Shown here piece by piece: positions 8,399 through 16,679 of a stretch of 34,490 bases of DNA. Under the pieces are notes generated by a model, which did not search any database, was not told the origin of the DNA, and saw only the letters and a program-made list of their open reading frames with translations. The stretch comes from an uncultured bacterium (lineage in GTDB: Bacteria > Planctomycetota > UBA1135 > GCA-002686595): NCBI GenBank assembly GCA_913058555.1, contig CAJXRJ010000002.1, positions 1 to 34,490 of the forward strand. The letters are read 5' to 3'. Numbering within the stretch: the stretch's first letter is position 1; the number at the start of each line of letters is the position of its first letter. A program made the translations under genes and the position numbers.

Positions 8399-8947
8399 CT
8401 ATCGGAATCGCGGATGGAGCACCGGCAAGTCGCAGGGCGCCGAAGAGATGATGGGCCGGCGTCGGAACGACCCTCGCAGTAGCGGCACGACCTTCGGCAT
8501 CGGCGGCAGCGCTGATGCGGCAGTCTCCCGACGAATCGCGAATACGATCAATGCTCGAACAGAACCCGCCGAGCTGCGCGGCCGCCGCCCCCTCCGAAGC
8601 GGTGGCCACGCGCATCGCGGCGATGCAGCGCGCCGTGACCTGAGGCCCTCGCTTTCACAGGCGGTGTCGATGCTCCCCTCCCCTCTTTTGCAACGCGATC
8701 GACCGCATGCGCGAGTTCGGATGGCCGACGTCGGTGAACGTGCGCCGTCGACCTTGGTGAGGATGGGGAACCCGCACCCCCGCTTGACCCTCGCGCAACA
8801 ACGCCGCGAAGAGTCGATTCGCCGTGGCGGTCCTATCGGGGAACTAGTAACGTCGAGCTGCACTCTGCCCGGCACTACGACTCGACGCACTTCCCCAAGA
8901 ATCCGATGAAACACGGCGCCTACGAACCACCTAAGGGGGGAGTCTCC
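8399..8947. other. Intergenic stretch between divergent genes
   Basis: These 549 bases lie between the HAF gene and the orphan gene at 8948. All long frames here have shadow-like composition. From about 8741 the frame of the downstream gene is open without an ATG until 8906, which leaves room for a longer N-terminus. No repeat or hairpin of note was seen. Confidence 0.4.
8933..8942 (+). promoter_or_regulatory. Strong ribosome binding site deciding the start at 8948
   Basis: AAGGGGGGAG lies five bases before ATG 8948. It is the best Shine-Dalgarno sequence in the window. An in-frame ATG at 8906 has none, so 8948 is taken as the start. Confidence 0.7.
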
Positions 8948-9565
8948 ATGCGAGGGAACCCTGGGAAGCTGCACCGAATCTCCACGTTGGACCAGAATCG
9001 TGGCGCCAACAGGTACTACAAGCTCGGTCAGCGCGACTACCGCTTCGAGGGGTACAAGACATCGATCTTGCAGTTCCTCTTGAGCTCCCAATGGCGCCAC
9101 TCGAAGCTGATCGTCTCCGATGGTAAAGGCTTCACCGGTGACGACGAGTACGGCACCCTCGCCAAGATCAACCCAACCATCGTGGTCCGTGGCAGCGAGG
9201 TTGGGTCAACTGGGGTGGAGGTGATTCTCGACACCGTTCGGGGAGCCGCATTGAGTTTTGCAGGAGGCGCTGGTACAGGCGCCATCATGGGGGGCTTTGC
9301 CCAGGCCCTCGACGTGAAGGAGGCCTTGAGCCGCATCGACAACGTCGCTGGTATCAGTCAACACCTGACCGAGGCTGGCAATTCCATGAAGGCGCCAAAT
9401 CAGGCCCAGTACCAGCTGGATCACAGAGTTGGCAAGCGCATCATCATCCAGGTCGGCATGTACATGCCGACGGGGAAGGGGAAGTTCGCAGCCAAGGTGG
9501 TCGATACCAAGTTGACGGAGATCAACTTTGGCCAGCTTGCCGCCGTCGTAGCGGGGTTGCCTTAG
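8948..9565 (+). CDS. Orphan protein of 205 residues
   Basis: I do not recognise this protein. It begins M-R-G-N-P-G-K-L-H-R-I with a basic, aromatic N-terminal third (R-Y-Y-K-L-G-Q-R-D-Y-R-F-E-G-Y). A glycine/alanine-rich hydrophobic stretch follows (A-L-S-F-A-G-G-A-G-T-G-A-I-M-G-G-F, residues about 98-114). The C-terminal part alternates like beta strands (R-I-I-I-Q-V-G-M-Y-M). It has no signal peptide and no Cys, and it lacks the C-terminal domain of its neighbours. Balanced codon and residue use and a strong ribosome binding site support a real gene. It stands alone, between a divergent HAF gene and a dead integrase, so it may be accessory. The glycine-rich segment could be a membrane hairpin, which is only a guess. 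Confidence 0.72.
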   Translation: MRGNPGKLHRISTLDQNRGANRYYKLGQRDYRFEGYKTSILQFLLSSQWRHSKLIVSDGKGFTGDDEYGTLAKINPTIVVRGSEVGSTGVEVILDTVRGAALSFAGGAGTGAIMGGFAQALDVKEALSRIDNVAGISQHLTEAGNSMKAPNQAQYQLDHRVGKRIIIQVGMYMPTGKGKFAAKVVDTKLTEINFGQLAAVVAGLP

Positions 9566-9781
9566 TTCGGCATCGATGCGTGGTTCGAGTGGCCCTGGCG
9601 AAAACCACCGTACTGTCCCATCGGTGCGCGCACGCCCTGGAGGCACCCTGAGGTTTGAGATTCTGCCCGGTGGCTGACCGACGATCTTCGGCTTCGCGCC
9701 GTGCCATTGACTGCCATCGCGTGAATGAGCCACGGGCGCCATCGGACCATGGAGTACCTGATCGAGAAGGACCGCGCCTTC

Positions 9782-10155
9782 TTAAGCCATTCGGAAGCGA
9801 TGCAGCGTGGCGTTCTGCCACGGTGACCGCGGCGCCGACACCAACTTCGCGATGCCCATCGCCTTCAGCTTCTGACGGAACGCTCACCCGTAGGCGCCGT
9901 CCCGATCGCGCTGCAGGAACCGTGCTAGTCCATCCGTCGCCCGGAAACGCCTCGACCACGTGCTGCGCGGCCCACTCCGCGGTTGGGGGCCTCGTGACGT
10001 TGACGTGCAGGATGCGGAGTCGCTCGTGCGACCTCACAAAGAGGCAGAAGGGGCACTGGAAGGCGACCGTAGGAGCGACGAAGGAGTCGCAGGCCACCGT
10101 CTCGGCCATGGGATTGTGCAGGAGCGTCTTCGACGACTGATCTGCCTCGGTCCGC
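9782..10155 (-). pseudogene. Dead DDE (rve-type) integrase/transposase fragment
   Basis: On the minus strand the sequence reads as the core of an rve-family integrase in two frames. The first frame (about 10150-9930) has V-A-C-D-S-F-V-A-P-T with the first catalytic Asp, then L-H-V-N-V-T-R-P-P-T-A-E-W. After a frame change near 9930 it continues R-D-R-D-G-A-Y-G with the second Asp. A TGA follows (9886-9884), then A-P-R-S-P-W-Q-N, and TAA ends the frame (9784-9782). The segment that would carry the catalytic Glu (E-R-L-I-G in relatives) is missing. Frameshift, stop and truncation show it is inactive. I found no inverted repeats bounding it. Its upstream end abuts a remnant of the shared C-terminal domain, which suggests it once inserted beside or into such a gene. 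Confidence 0.75.
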
Positions 10156-10169
10156 CGCGTGCGCACCAT

Positions 10170-10327
10170 GGACTTTTCGACTGTCGAGGCCGCAACCTGG
10201 GCCGACCTCCTCAAGCGCACATTCGCCGTCGAGACCTGGCACTTCCAATGCTGGCACCGCGGCGCCTTGAAGCGTGCGGGCTATGTGCACGACATCCCGG
10301 ACACCGTCGGGATCCTGCTTCGTTGAC
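10170..10327 (+). pseudogene. Remnant of the shared C-terminal domain
   Basis: A short plus-strand frame ends E-T-W-H-F-Q-C-W-H-R, then degenerates (G-A-L-K-R-A-G-Y), then closes D-T-V-G-I-L-L-R before the stop. This copies the final 35 residues of the shared domain (G-E-T-W-x-F-Q-A-W-H-R-D...S-N-F-T-D-x-V-x-x-x-F-R). The Cys core and the N-terminal half are absent. It is the leftover 3' end of a lost gene, next to the dead integrase. The clearly domain-like part spans about 10228-10327. Confidence 0.5.
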
Positions 10328-10587
10328 GTGCGGCTCGGTCATGCCTCATCCACACCGGAGGAGCGTGCTTTCGGGCGAGCGTTCGTTTGGTTGCAGGCGC
10401 TTTGCGAGGAAGATCTCTCCGGTTTTCTGACAACCGAATGGGCTGCTGCGTCATTCACGACGGAGCGATTGGGATTCGGCCTTCTCGCGGCCCGTGACAT
10501 GGGGTTGACTCCAACGTTCACGTCAACGCTCAATACATCCATTCGGCAAAACCAAATTGATTCTAGGGGCTTCGTGCCCTGACAACG

Positions 10588-12144
10588 ATGCTGCTATCTA
10601 CTCTCGCGCTCGCATTCGCCTCGCAAGCAACCGACTGCAACAACGCAGGTTACACCAACGTTTCGCTGCCGGGGATTCAACCCAGCAGTCAGGTTCTAGA
10701 GCCTTGCCCCGGCGGAAGCTTCACGGTAACCGTCAAGCTAGCTACCGGCGGTGCACTCGAGCTCGTTGGCGCTGACGTCCAAGGCGCGTTCACCGTGACC
10801 ATCCAACTTCCGACGTCCTGTGTGAAGTCCTACATCGAGCACTCTGGGGACATCCACGAGTGCACTGCCAGCGGAACACTGGAGGGCTGGGACTGCAATC
10901 CGCGGGGCGCACAGGTGCAAGTCAAGTACTGGAAGGCGGATCCCGCTTGCCCTAACCCTGTGACGCAGATCGGGGACTTCCTCGGCAGCTTGGCCAACTT
11001 CAACCCTGACTTGGCGAGCATTCCCCTTCACTTTCCCTGCAACCCCCCCGAGGACGCGACGGACGAACTAGATGACTCGGCGAAGATAAGGAACACCGCG
11101 CGCCTTACGAAGTGCAAGGGCAAGAAGGATGCCGGCGTCTTCGAAGTGACTGGGGGAACATCGACGTCCTTTGTTGGCGATGGGCCGTCCCTGTTCGCCC
11201 GCATCCAGGGATCACCAGAGGATGTCGACTTTCGCCAACTGGAGGACCAAGGAGCTCCCCTTGCGGGCTCCATCACCGTCACTGGAGCCCATCCATTGCT
11301 TCAAGCAATCCATGGCTCTGGTGCGGCTGGACCGAATGTGGGAAGTCTCCTGCGTTCGATCGCGAACCGAGATTCCGGAGTAGGGTCGATTCAAGGAGTG
11401 CAGGCAACGATTCAGCTCACGGAGATTCGCTACAACATCGCGGATGGAATCCCCGCGGAGTCCACGAGGAGCTGGTCGGCGTCCGTGGAGGGGAATCGAG
11501 GCGGCGAGAGTCAGGTGGTTGCATCCGAGGTCGTGGCCGGCGTCGATGGAGATATCGTCTTCACGGAACAGGTCGTGACACGCGCTGGAGACGAATACGT
11601 CCTCGACCTCCAAGCTCAAACTGGCGCCGTTCATCTTCGCGCAAACGGTGGAGCAGCCCATGCGTCGGTGAGTTCTCTCAGGCACCTGATCGACCTCCGT
11701 TCCTGGCTGACAGACCCGTACTCCTTGCCACGCGGCCCAGCGATGGAAGCCACGACGACCTACATCGACAGTGACCATACCGAAGTGAGCCTGGCACCAC
11801 GACACTCTGCCGATGAGTCGATGCCCGGGTACGCACTATTCCTGGCGCTCATGGATCAGCGATTCACCTATGTCATCGACCATTCCGGTGAGGTGCCGCA
11901 GGTCGTCTCATTGACCGCCTGGCGCGGTGGAAGGGTCGTCGAGACGCGCGAGTTCTCCCGCTACTACCAGTTGGAAGGCGGACCCTGGCGTCCCGGTTCC
12001 GTGACGATCGAGGAGTTCGGCTCTGACGGAGCACCTGTCCGGATCCATAGTCTCATGATCCGCGGAGGAAAGGCTGGGGCCGAGGAGATGGAGATCCCGT
12101 TGCCGAAGCCCTCGAGCGGAGAGTGGTCCATCTTGCTGCGCTGA
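10588..12144 (+). CDS. Secreted cysteine-rich protein of unknown function
   Basis: A protein of 518 residues with a short signal peptide (M-L-L-S-T-L-A-L-A-F-A-S-Q-A). I do not recognise the family. Eight Cys lie in the first 180 residues or so (D-C-N-N, E-P-C-P, T-S-C-V, H-E-C-T, W-D-C-N, P-A-C-P, F-P-C-N, T-K-C-K) and I see none after, which suggests four disulfides in an exported N-terminal domain. The remainder is rich in polar residues and alternating strands (V-E-T-R-E-F-S-R-Y-Y, S-V-T-I-E-E-F-G), like a lipoprotein-localisation or beta-sandwich protein. It lacks the shared C-terminal domain. It is convergent with the beta-lactamase-fold gene, with two hairpins in the 210-base gap. The 260 bases upstream are relatively AT-rich and probably hold the promoter. 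Confidence 0.8.
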   Translation: MLLSTLALAFASQATDCNNAGYTNVSLPGIQPSSQVLEPCPGGSFTVTVKLATGGALELVGADVQGAFTVTIQLPTSCVKSYIEHSGDIHECTASGTLEGWDCNPRGAQVQVKYWKADPACPNPVTQIGDFLGSLANFNPDLASIPLHFPCNPPEDATDELDDSAKIRNTARLTKCKGKKDAGVFEVTGGTSTSFVGDGPSLFARIQGSPEDVDFRQLEDQGAPLAGSITVTGAHPLLQAIHGSGAAGPNVGSLLRSIANRDSGVGSIQGVQATIQLTEIRYNIADGIPAESTRSWSASVEGNRGGESQVVASEVVAGVDGDIVFTEQVVTRAGDEYVLDLQAQTGAVHLRANGGAAHASVSSLRHLIDLRSWLTDPYSLPRGPAMEATTTYIDSDHTEVSLAPRHSADESMPGYALFLALMDQRFTYVIDHSGEVPQVVSLTAWRGGRVVETREFSRYYQLEGGPWRPGSVTIEEFGSDGAPVRIHSLMIRGGKAGAEEMEIPLPKPSSGEWSILLR

Positions 12145-12258
12145 GCCCACGCCATTCGCCCAGAGGCTGGTGAAGAACCAAGGGAGCTCTGGCTACGTCC
12201 CCAAGTAGCCCTCCATTTCGCTCAGGCGGAGGGGCCCCACATCTGATCCCGCCACGTT

Positions 12259-12290
12259 CCAGCCGACGCCCCATATGGGGTGTCGGCTGG
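12259..12290. terminator. Bidirectional terminator-like hairpin
   Basis: CCAGCCGACGCCCC (12259-12272) pairs with GGGGTGTCGGCTGG (12277-12290) around the loop ATAT, giving a 14-bp stem with one G-U pair. It sits between two convergent genes. No T run follows, so factor-independent activity is uncertain. Confidence 0.6.
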
Positions 12291-12322
12291 CAGCGACCCA
12301 CGAGCCTGCCAAGCCCCCTGGC

Positions 12323-12348
12323 CCCCGCGCGTTTCGACCGGCGCGGGG
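12323..12348. terminator. Second hairpin in the convergent gap
   Basis: CCCCGCGC (12323-12330) pairs with GCGCGGGG (12341-12348) around a 10-base loop, just past the stop of the minus-strand gene ending at 12355. It could terminate transcription arriving from that side. Confidence 0.4.
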
Positions 12349-12354
12349 CGTCGG

Positions 12355-14535
12355 TCAATCTCGCTTGCTGTAGACAATGGTGAGGTCGGGCAGAGCGCGG
12401 GAGCGCCATTCGGCGCCAATGGCTTCGCCCGTATCCACCAGAAAGGACACCGTGTCCTGAGGGGTCTGCCCGTACCAGTCAAAGTTCACGAACTCCGACT
12501 TGGAAACGGGACGGAACGTCCTCGCCATTTTGGACGGTTCCAAGGACCAGTCGAAGCGGCACAGGCCGCCTTCGTAGATCCCGATCTGGACAGCTGCGTC
12601 CTTCTTCTTATGGCTTAGCTGAATCGCGACCTCGTAGGAGTCCCACCTCTCGTGGTAGACGCTGAGAACGTCGAAGCGTTCCAGGGGGCCGTGAACCTCG
12701 AGGTGAGACGGCCAATCGTCCGAGGCGATCCGCTTGGACCATTCGGCATAGGCGTCGCTATACACCATCGACTGGAGGTACTCGTAATCTCTGTCCATGA
12801 TCGCATGGAGCGCCTTGGTCGCTAACTCGACAGCCGCCTTCGGGGAGATGGCCCCCTCGCCGTCTTGCTCGAGCATGAAGTCGTAGGGCTGCAAGCCCAG
12901 AAACACCACCTTCAGCTGCCGGGCTCGCTTCTCGTGTTGGAGCTCGAGGATGACCTCCACGAAGTCCTTCTTGGATGCTGTGGAAGCGATCGCCACGGTG
13001 CTTTCAAGGCTGCCATGCTCCCGAATCTGCTTCGGCCAAACGCGCCGTATCAGATGGTCTGGCGATCCGAACCGAGAGGCCGGCACCGACTCGGAGCGAA
13101 TCCAATCACTATTGCCGCGCTCGACGGCCGTCACGAATTCCAGGGCCATGCGGACGTGCTCTTGGTGAGCGGGTTGCACCCGGCGACCCTCGGGCGCGAT
13201 GCCGCGAAAAAGTGGTTCGCGCCGCATCGGCGGTCGTGGCTCGGCAGCCAACCTGTCGATGCGCAAGGCTGTGCCCGCGCGCTCCACCACCAGGCGCCTG
13301 GGGTTGCGATCTGAGAGGTACGTCCCCAGCCATCGGTTCAGGTCGCTGTCATCAAGCGTGACGACGGGAGGGGGCACGGGGTACCGGGCCTTCCCCCCCC
13401 ATAGCAGCGACTCCAGGTGCCGAGCCAGATGACGGGATGGGACCTCCTCGACGTTCGAAAGAAGGATCACTGCCGAGTGGCTGTCCGGGAAACGCTGGTA
13501 CTCCCCTTGGAAGCCTCGAACGTGGCCACTGTGACCCACTCGACGTTCGGACTGCTGGGTGGTCCCAATGGCCCAGCCGAGTCCATGGTGGTTCCTAGGG
13601 GAGCGCTTCCTCACAGTCATCTCCATGAGCTCGACGGTCCCTGGGGCAAGAATGTCGCCCGCCCGGAGCGCCTCCGTGAAGCGCCAAAGATCGCTCACCG
13701 TCGTCACCATTCCGCGCACTCCCTGGTTGTGATAACCGTAGCCCCCATAAGGCTGTTCGGTCGCGCGCCGAATCATGCGTTCTCCATCGTAGCCGGCGGC
13801 CAGCCTAACGGGATCGAGGTCCGTGTCGCCGATGAAGCCCGTGTCCTCCATTCCCGCGGGGCCGAACAAGTGCTCCTCGCAGAACGCCGAGAAACCCATG
13901 CCTGAGGTCAACTCGACCACGCCGGCAAGCAGTGCGAAGCCACCATTCGATGGCTCGTAGCCAAGGCCAGCGATGCGGTGGCGCTCCGCACCAAGATAGG
14001 CAGAGACAGCGGCTTCAAGGTCGTCTCCTCTCCCCGCTGCCGCGTCTTTCGGCATGCCCGAGTAGTGGGTGAGCACATCCAAGATCGTGATCCGGCTCCT
14101 GTCCTTCAGGGGGATCGTTCCGTGATGCGGCACGCCTGGGAGGTGCTGCGCCAGCGTGTCCTCAAGGCTGATTCGCGACTCCTCCACCAGCTTCATGATC
14201 GCGCACGCGGTGAAGGGCATCATGGCCTCCCCGATCTCGAACATGGTGTCCGCGTCGTTCCCGCGCTTCGCCCCTCGATCGGACAGCCCATACCCTTGGG
14301 CTAAGACGATTTCCCCCTCCTTTGCCACCAGCACCGAACCCGACCAGCCGTGGGCTTCACAGCGCTGTAGGTACTCATCGAGGGAGCCTCGCAGCGACGC
14401 TCGCGTGGACTCGCTGCGCTGCGAGGCCCCACGGGCATGGGAAAGGGACGGGCCGGAGCGAGCACCGTAGGCGATGGCCATGCCCAGTCCCAAGCAGGCG
14501 AAGGCCCGTGTCAGCGCGGTGGGAGGGCTCCTCAT
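12355..14535 (-). CDS. Beta-lactamase-fold (serine hydrolase family) protein lacking catalytic residues
   Basis: A protein of 726 residues. The frame is open to 14649, but ATG 14535 opens a leader (M-R-S-P-P-T-A-L-T-R-A-F-A-C-L-G-L-G). Residues about 50-370 align by eye with class C beta-lactamase/PBP-like hydrolases: M-F-E-I-G, L-T-H-Y-S-G-M-P, L-F-G-P-A-G-M-E-D-T-G-F and G-H-S-G-H-V-R-G-F. The catalytic S-x-x-K is replaced by E-A-M-M (residues 103-106), and the Tyr of Y-S-N is replaced by Pro (195). The third-motif His (about 335) remains. A short beta region follows (G-T-Y-L-S-D). The C-terminal 250 residues look like NTF2/SnoaL-type folds (A-L-H-A-I-M-D-R-D-Y-E-Y-L). It is probably an exported, non-hydrolytic binding protein. 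Confidence 0.85.
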   Translation of the reverse strand: MRSPPTALTRAFACLGLGMAIAYGARSGPSLSHARGASQRSESTRASLRGSLDEYLQRCEAHGWSGSVLVAKEGEIVLAQGYGLSDRGAKRGNDADTMFEIGEAMMPFTACAIMKLVEESRISLEDTLAQHLPGVPHHGTIPLKDRSRITILDVLTHYSGMPKDAAAGRGDDLEAAVSAYLGAERHRIAGLGYEPSNGGFALLAGVVELTSGMGFSAFCEEHLFGPAGMEDTGFIGDTDLDPVRLAAGYDGERMIRRATEQPYGGYGYHNQGVRGMVTTVSDLWRFTEALRAGDILAPGTVELMEMTVRKRSPRNHHGLGWAIGTTQQSERRVGHSGHVRGFQGEYQRFPDSHSAVILLSNVEEVPSRHLARHLESLLWGGKARYPVPPPVVTLDDSDLNRWLGTYLSDRNPRRLVVERAGTALRIDRLAAEPRPPMRREPLFRGIAPEGRRVQPAHQEHVRMALEFVTAVERGNSDWIRSESVPASRFGSPDHLIRRVWPKQIREHGSLESTVAIASTASKKDFVEVILELQHEKRARQLKVVFLGLQPYDFMLEQDGEGAISPKAAVELATKALHAIMDRDYEYLQSMVYSDAYAEWSKRIASDDWPSHLEVHGPLERFDVLSVYHERWDSYEVAIQLSHKKKDAAVQIGIYEGGLCRFDWSLEPSKMARTFRPVSKSEFVNFDWYGQTPQDTVSFLVDTGEAIGAEWRSRALPDLTIVYSKRD

Positions 14536-15061
14536 TTCTCGGATCGGTGGGGTTCGCGCTGAATGGCAAGGGGGACTTGGGGCCCGAATCGCCTTGGGGT
14601 CCATGGCAGCGACTCGCCCCCAGCCCAGCTCAACGCCCCTGCGGTCCACGAATCACCATGGACTCACCGCCGCGTGCACGTATTCCCCTTGAACGACAAA
14701 AAAGGCTGCCCTTCCGAGAGCGACTCAGCACCCTGGCGGCCCACCCGCTGGCCGCGGCACCTGTCGGGAGTGTCGCGGTGGGTAGGCTGCCAGAGTGGAT
14801 CCCACGCCGCCCCCGCACAGGTCGCAGCGAGAGGAACTGCTGCACCAGGCATTTCGCGACCCCGTGCGTTCGACCCCGTGCGTTCGACCCCGAGAGGGCC
14901 GATCCTTGTGGCTCCACCGCCTGCGAGTCATGCACCGGAGCCAAGTGAATCGATCGCGGAAATGGGTCAGCGCAGGGCTGTTCGTGGGTCCTCCAAGTCG
15001 TCGTCCGAAAAAGAAGAATGTGTTGTAAGGCGCTCGGGCTTCCCGCGACTAACCCCTCGGC
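14536..15061. other. Divergent intergenic region with a short tandem repeat
   Basis: These 526 bases lie between the pseudoenzyme gene and the sigma factor gene. Frames through it are shadows. It holds a 14-base tandem repeat (listed separately) and an A-rich patch near 15007-15020. Both promoters should lie here, but none is distinct enough to place. Confidence 0.4.
14857..14892. repeat. 14-bp tandem repeat, 2.6 copies
   Basis: The unit CGACCCCGTGCGTT occurs at 14857-14870 and 14871-14884, with the first eight bases repeated at 14885-14892. Perfect copies suggest recent slippage. There is no known role. Confidence 0.85.
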
Positions 15062-15589
15062 ATGACGACCCGCTCCCCAGATCCCGACAAGCGTGAGTTC
15101 GTGGAGCTTCTTCGCGTTCACCAGCGTATCGCCCAGAAGGTCAGCTCGATCTACGCGGTCGGCATCGCGGATCGAGACGACCTTTTCCAAGAGATCGTGA
15201 TGCAGCTTTGGCGGGCCTGGCCTTCCTTTCGTGGTGAGGCGAGCTTCGCTACCTGGGCCTTTCGGGTGGCGCTCAACACCGCACTCTTTCGGAAGCGCAG
15301 GGCTGCACGGGGAAGGGCTCCGCTGGGTCAAGAGATGCTTGGGACGGTGCCGGCGCCGAGCGTTCAAGATCCGCTCGAGGCGCGGGAAGCTGCGGAGCTC
15401 TTGCACGAGTGCATCCGTTCCCTGCCTGAGTTCGACCGAGCGATTGTTCTCATGCACCTCGAAGCGAGGCCCCACTCCGAGATAGCGGAATTCACGGGCC
15501 TCACGACTGGCAACGTTGACGTCCGACTCCATCGGAGCAAAAAGACCCTACGCGAGTGCCTGCGGAGACGTGGCTACGTTGAGGAGTGA
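15062..15589 (+). CDS. ECF-type RNA polymerase sigma factor
   Basis: A protein of 175 residues, the usual ECF length. Region 2 is seen in D-D-L-F-Q-E-I-V-M-Q-L-W-R-A-W-P-S-F (about residues 39-56), followed by F-A-T-W-A-F-R-V-A-L-N-T. Region 4 is seen in L-P-E-F-D-R-A-I-V-L-M-H-L, then H-S-E-I-A-E-F-T-G-L and N-V-D-V-R-L-H-R-S-K-K-T-L (about 125-165), the promoter -35-reading helix-turn-helix. It directs core polymerase to an alternative promoter set. Its stop overlaps the upstream edge of the next gene's ribosome binding region, so the two form one operon. The membrane protein downstream is the natural candidate for a cognate anti-sigma or sensor. Confidence 0.93.
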   Translation: MTTRSPDPDKREFVELLRVHQRIAQKVSSIYAVGIADRDDLFQEIVMQLWRAWPSFRGEASFATWAFRVALNTALFRKRRAARGRAPLGQEMLGTVPAPSVQDPLEAREAAELLHECIRSLPEFDRAIVLMHLEARPHSEIAEFTGLTTGNVDVRLHRSKKTLRECLRRRGYVEE

Positions 15590-15594
15590 GCGTG

Positions 15595-16302
15595 ATGAAA
15601 GAAGACCTGATTGAAGAGATTTGGCAACGAGCACCCGAGGTGCCCCCGATGAGCGAACAGCAACTTCTCATGGAGCTCGAGCCACGCGCGAAGCGCGGCT
15701 CGCGCGCCCTCCTGACCCAGGCCTGGTGCTATCTGATCCTGCAAGCGGGCACGTTGCTCCTGGCCAGCCTGAACATCGCGACCTATCGCGCGGATCCGGT
15801 CATGTTGAGCGTGGAGATCGGCCTGGTGGTGCTCGCTCTCGTCTTCGGGGCGTACGGTGTGCACATCCACGGTGAGATTCGTCGCCTCGATCGCAGGGAC
15901 GAAAACCTGGAGGCGAGCCTGCGCAGTCGACTCACCTTTTACCGCTCGAACGCCAAGGCCTGGATGTGGTTGGCGGCGCTCTCGCTGTGCGCCTTCTCCT
16001 TCGCGCTGAACTCCTTCATCGAGAACGTTGACGGTCACTACCCAATCAACAAGCCGCTTGTCTTCATCCTGATCCAGGTCGCCATGGTCTTGATCGCCGT
16101 GTTGGCCTTGAGCATGACGCACGGACCGCAGCTGCACGAGGTGCGGGCGGTACTGGAGGACCTTCAGGCACAACGGTTGGATCGGACCCTGGCAGTCGAT
16201 CGCGAGCGCGAACGCATCAGCCGATGGAGTGTCTTGCTGGTCGTCGCGCTCTCGATCTTCGCGGCCCTTGGCGCTTGGCTGGCGTGGCGAGGAATGAGCT
16301 GA
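15595..16302 (+). CDS. Five-helix membrane protein, putative sigma-factor partner
   Basis: A protein of 235 residues. ATG 15595 is chosen because GGAG at 15583-15586 sits eight bases upstream; an in-frame GTG at 15586 is the alternative. The N-terminal 40 residues are soluble (M-K-E-D-L-I-E-E-I-W-Q-R-A-P) and could dock the sigma factor. Hydrophobic segments lie at about 42-62, 69-90, 122-142, 154-173 and 211-231. A charged, helix-rich stretch (about 91-120) and a second one (about 178-208) lie between them. No zinc-binding H-x-x-x-C-x-x-C anti-sigma motif is present. The five-base spacing from the sigma gene implies translational coupling. A regulatory role is inferred from position; the family is not recognised. 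Confidence 0.82.
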   Translation: MKEDLIEEIWQRAPEVPPMSEQQLLMELEPRAKRGSRALLTQAWCYLILQAGTLLLASLNIATYRADPVMLSVEIGLVVLALVFGAYGVHIHGEIRRLDRRDENLEASLRSRLTFYRSNAKAWMWLAALSLCAFSFALNSFIENVDGHYPINKPLVFILIQVAMVLIAVLALSMTHGPQLHEVRAVLEDLQAQRLDRTLAVDRERERISRWSVLLVVALSIFAALGAWLAWRGMS

Positions 16303-16358
16303 TGGCCATTCAGTGGGGCGACCCCTAGATGCCCCCATCACGTGGTCCAGTCGCCCGC

Positions 16359-16412
16359 GAAGTACGGAGCCATACGAAGTACGGAGCCAGGATCACTTTT
16401 TCGTTTTTGGAT
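16359..16412. repeat. Half copy of the MITE-like element
   Basis: GAAGTACGGAGCCA at 16359 is followed three bases later by a second GAAGTACGGAGCCAGGATC and a TTTTTCG tract, matching one terminal arm of the elements at 19699, 21663 and 28687. The opposite arm and centre are absent. Confidence 0.7.
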
Positions 16413-16679
16413 CGTCTGAGGCCGGGCTGCCAGAGCGCAAAGCAGACGCCGGCACATGGGGACTTCTGACAGCGGTGCCGCGTGTTGCCCTATCTCTGGC
16501 ACGTCTCGCGTGCTTCCCAGCTCGCCATTGCTGCCTCACTCTTGAGAAGTCCAGTCAACGCATTGCGGGGCAGGCTAAAGCAGCAAAGTGCTTGCCCGCT
16601 CTATCTTGTCGTTCGTAGCCGCCGAACTGCGGGAACCAGGCGCGCGCTCGTCAGGTCCCGTGAAGCGTGCCAAGAGCGA

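Noticed and set aside
9724-9825. 33-codon plus-strand frame (M-S-H-G-R-H-R-T-M-E-Y-L-I-E-K-D)
   Set aside because: Residues look plausible, but it overlaps the integrase relic, lacks a ribosome binding site and is too short to judge.
14630-15532. 300-codon minus-strand frame over the sigma factor
   Set aside because: It overlaps an unmistakable ECF sigma factor on the other strand and shows no motif.
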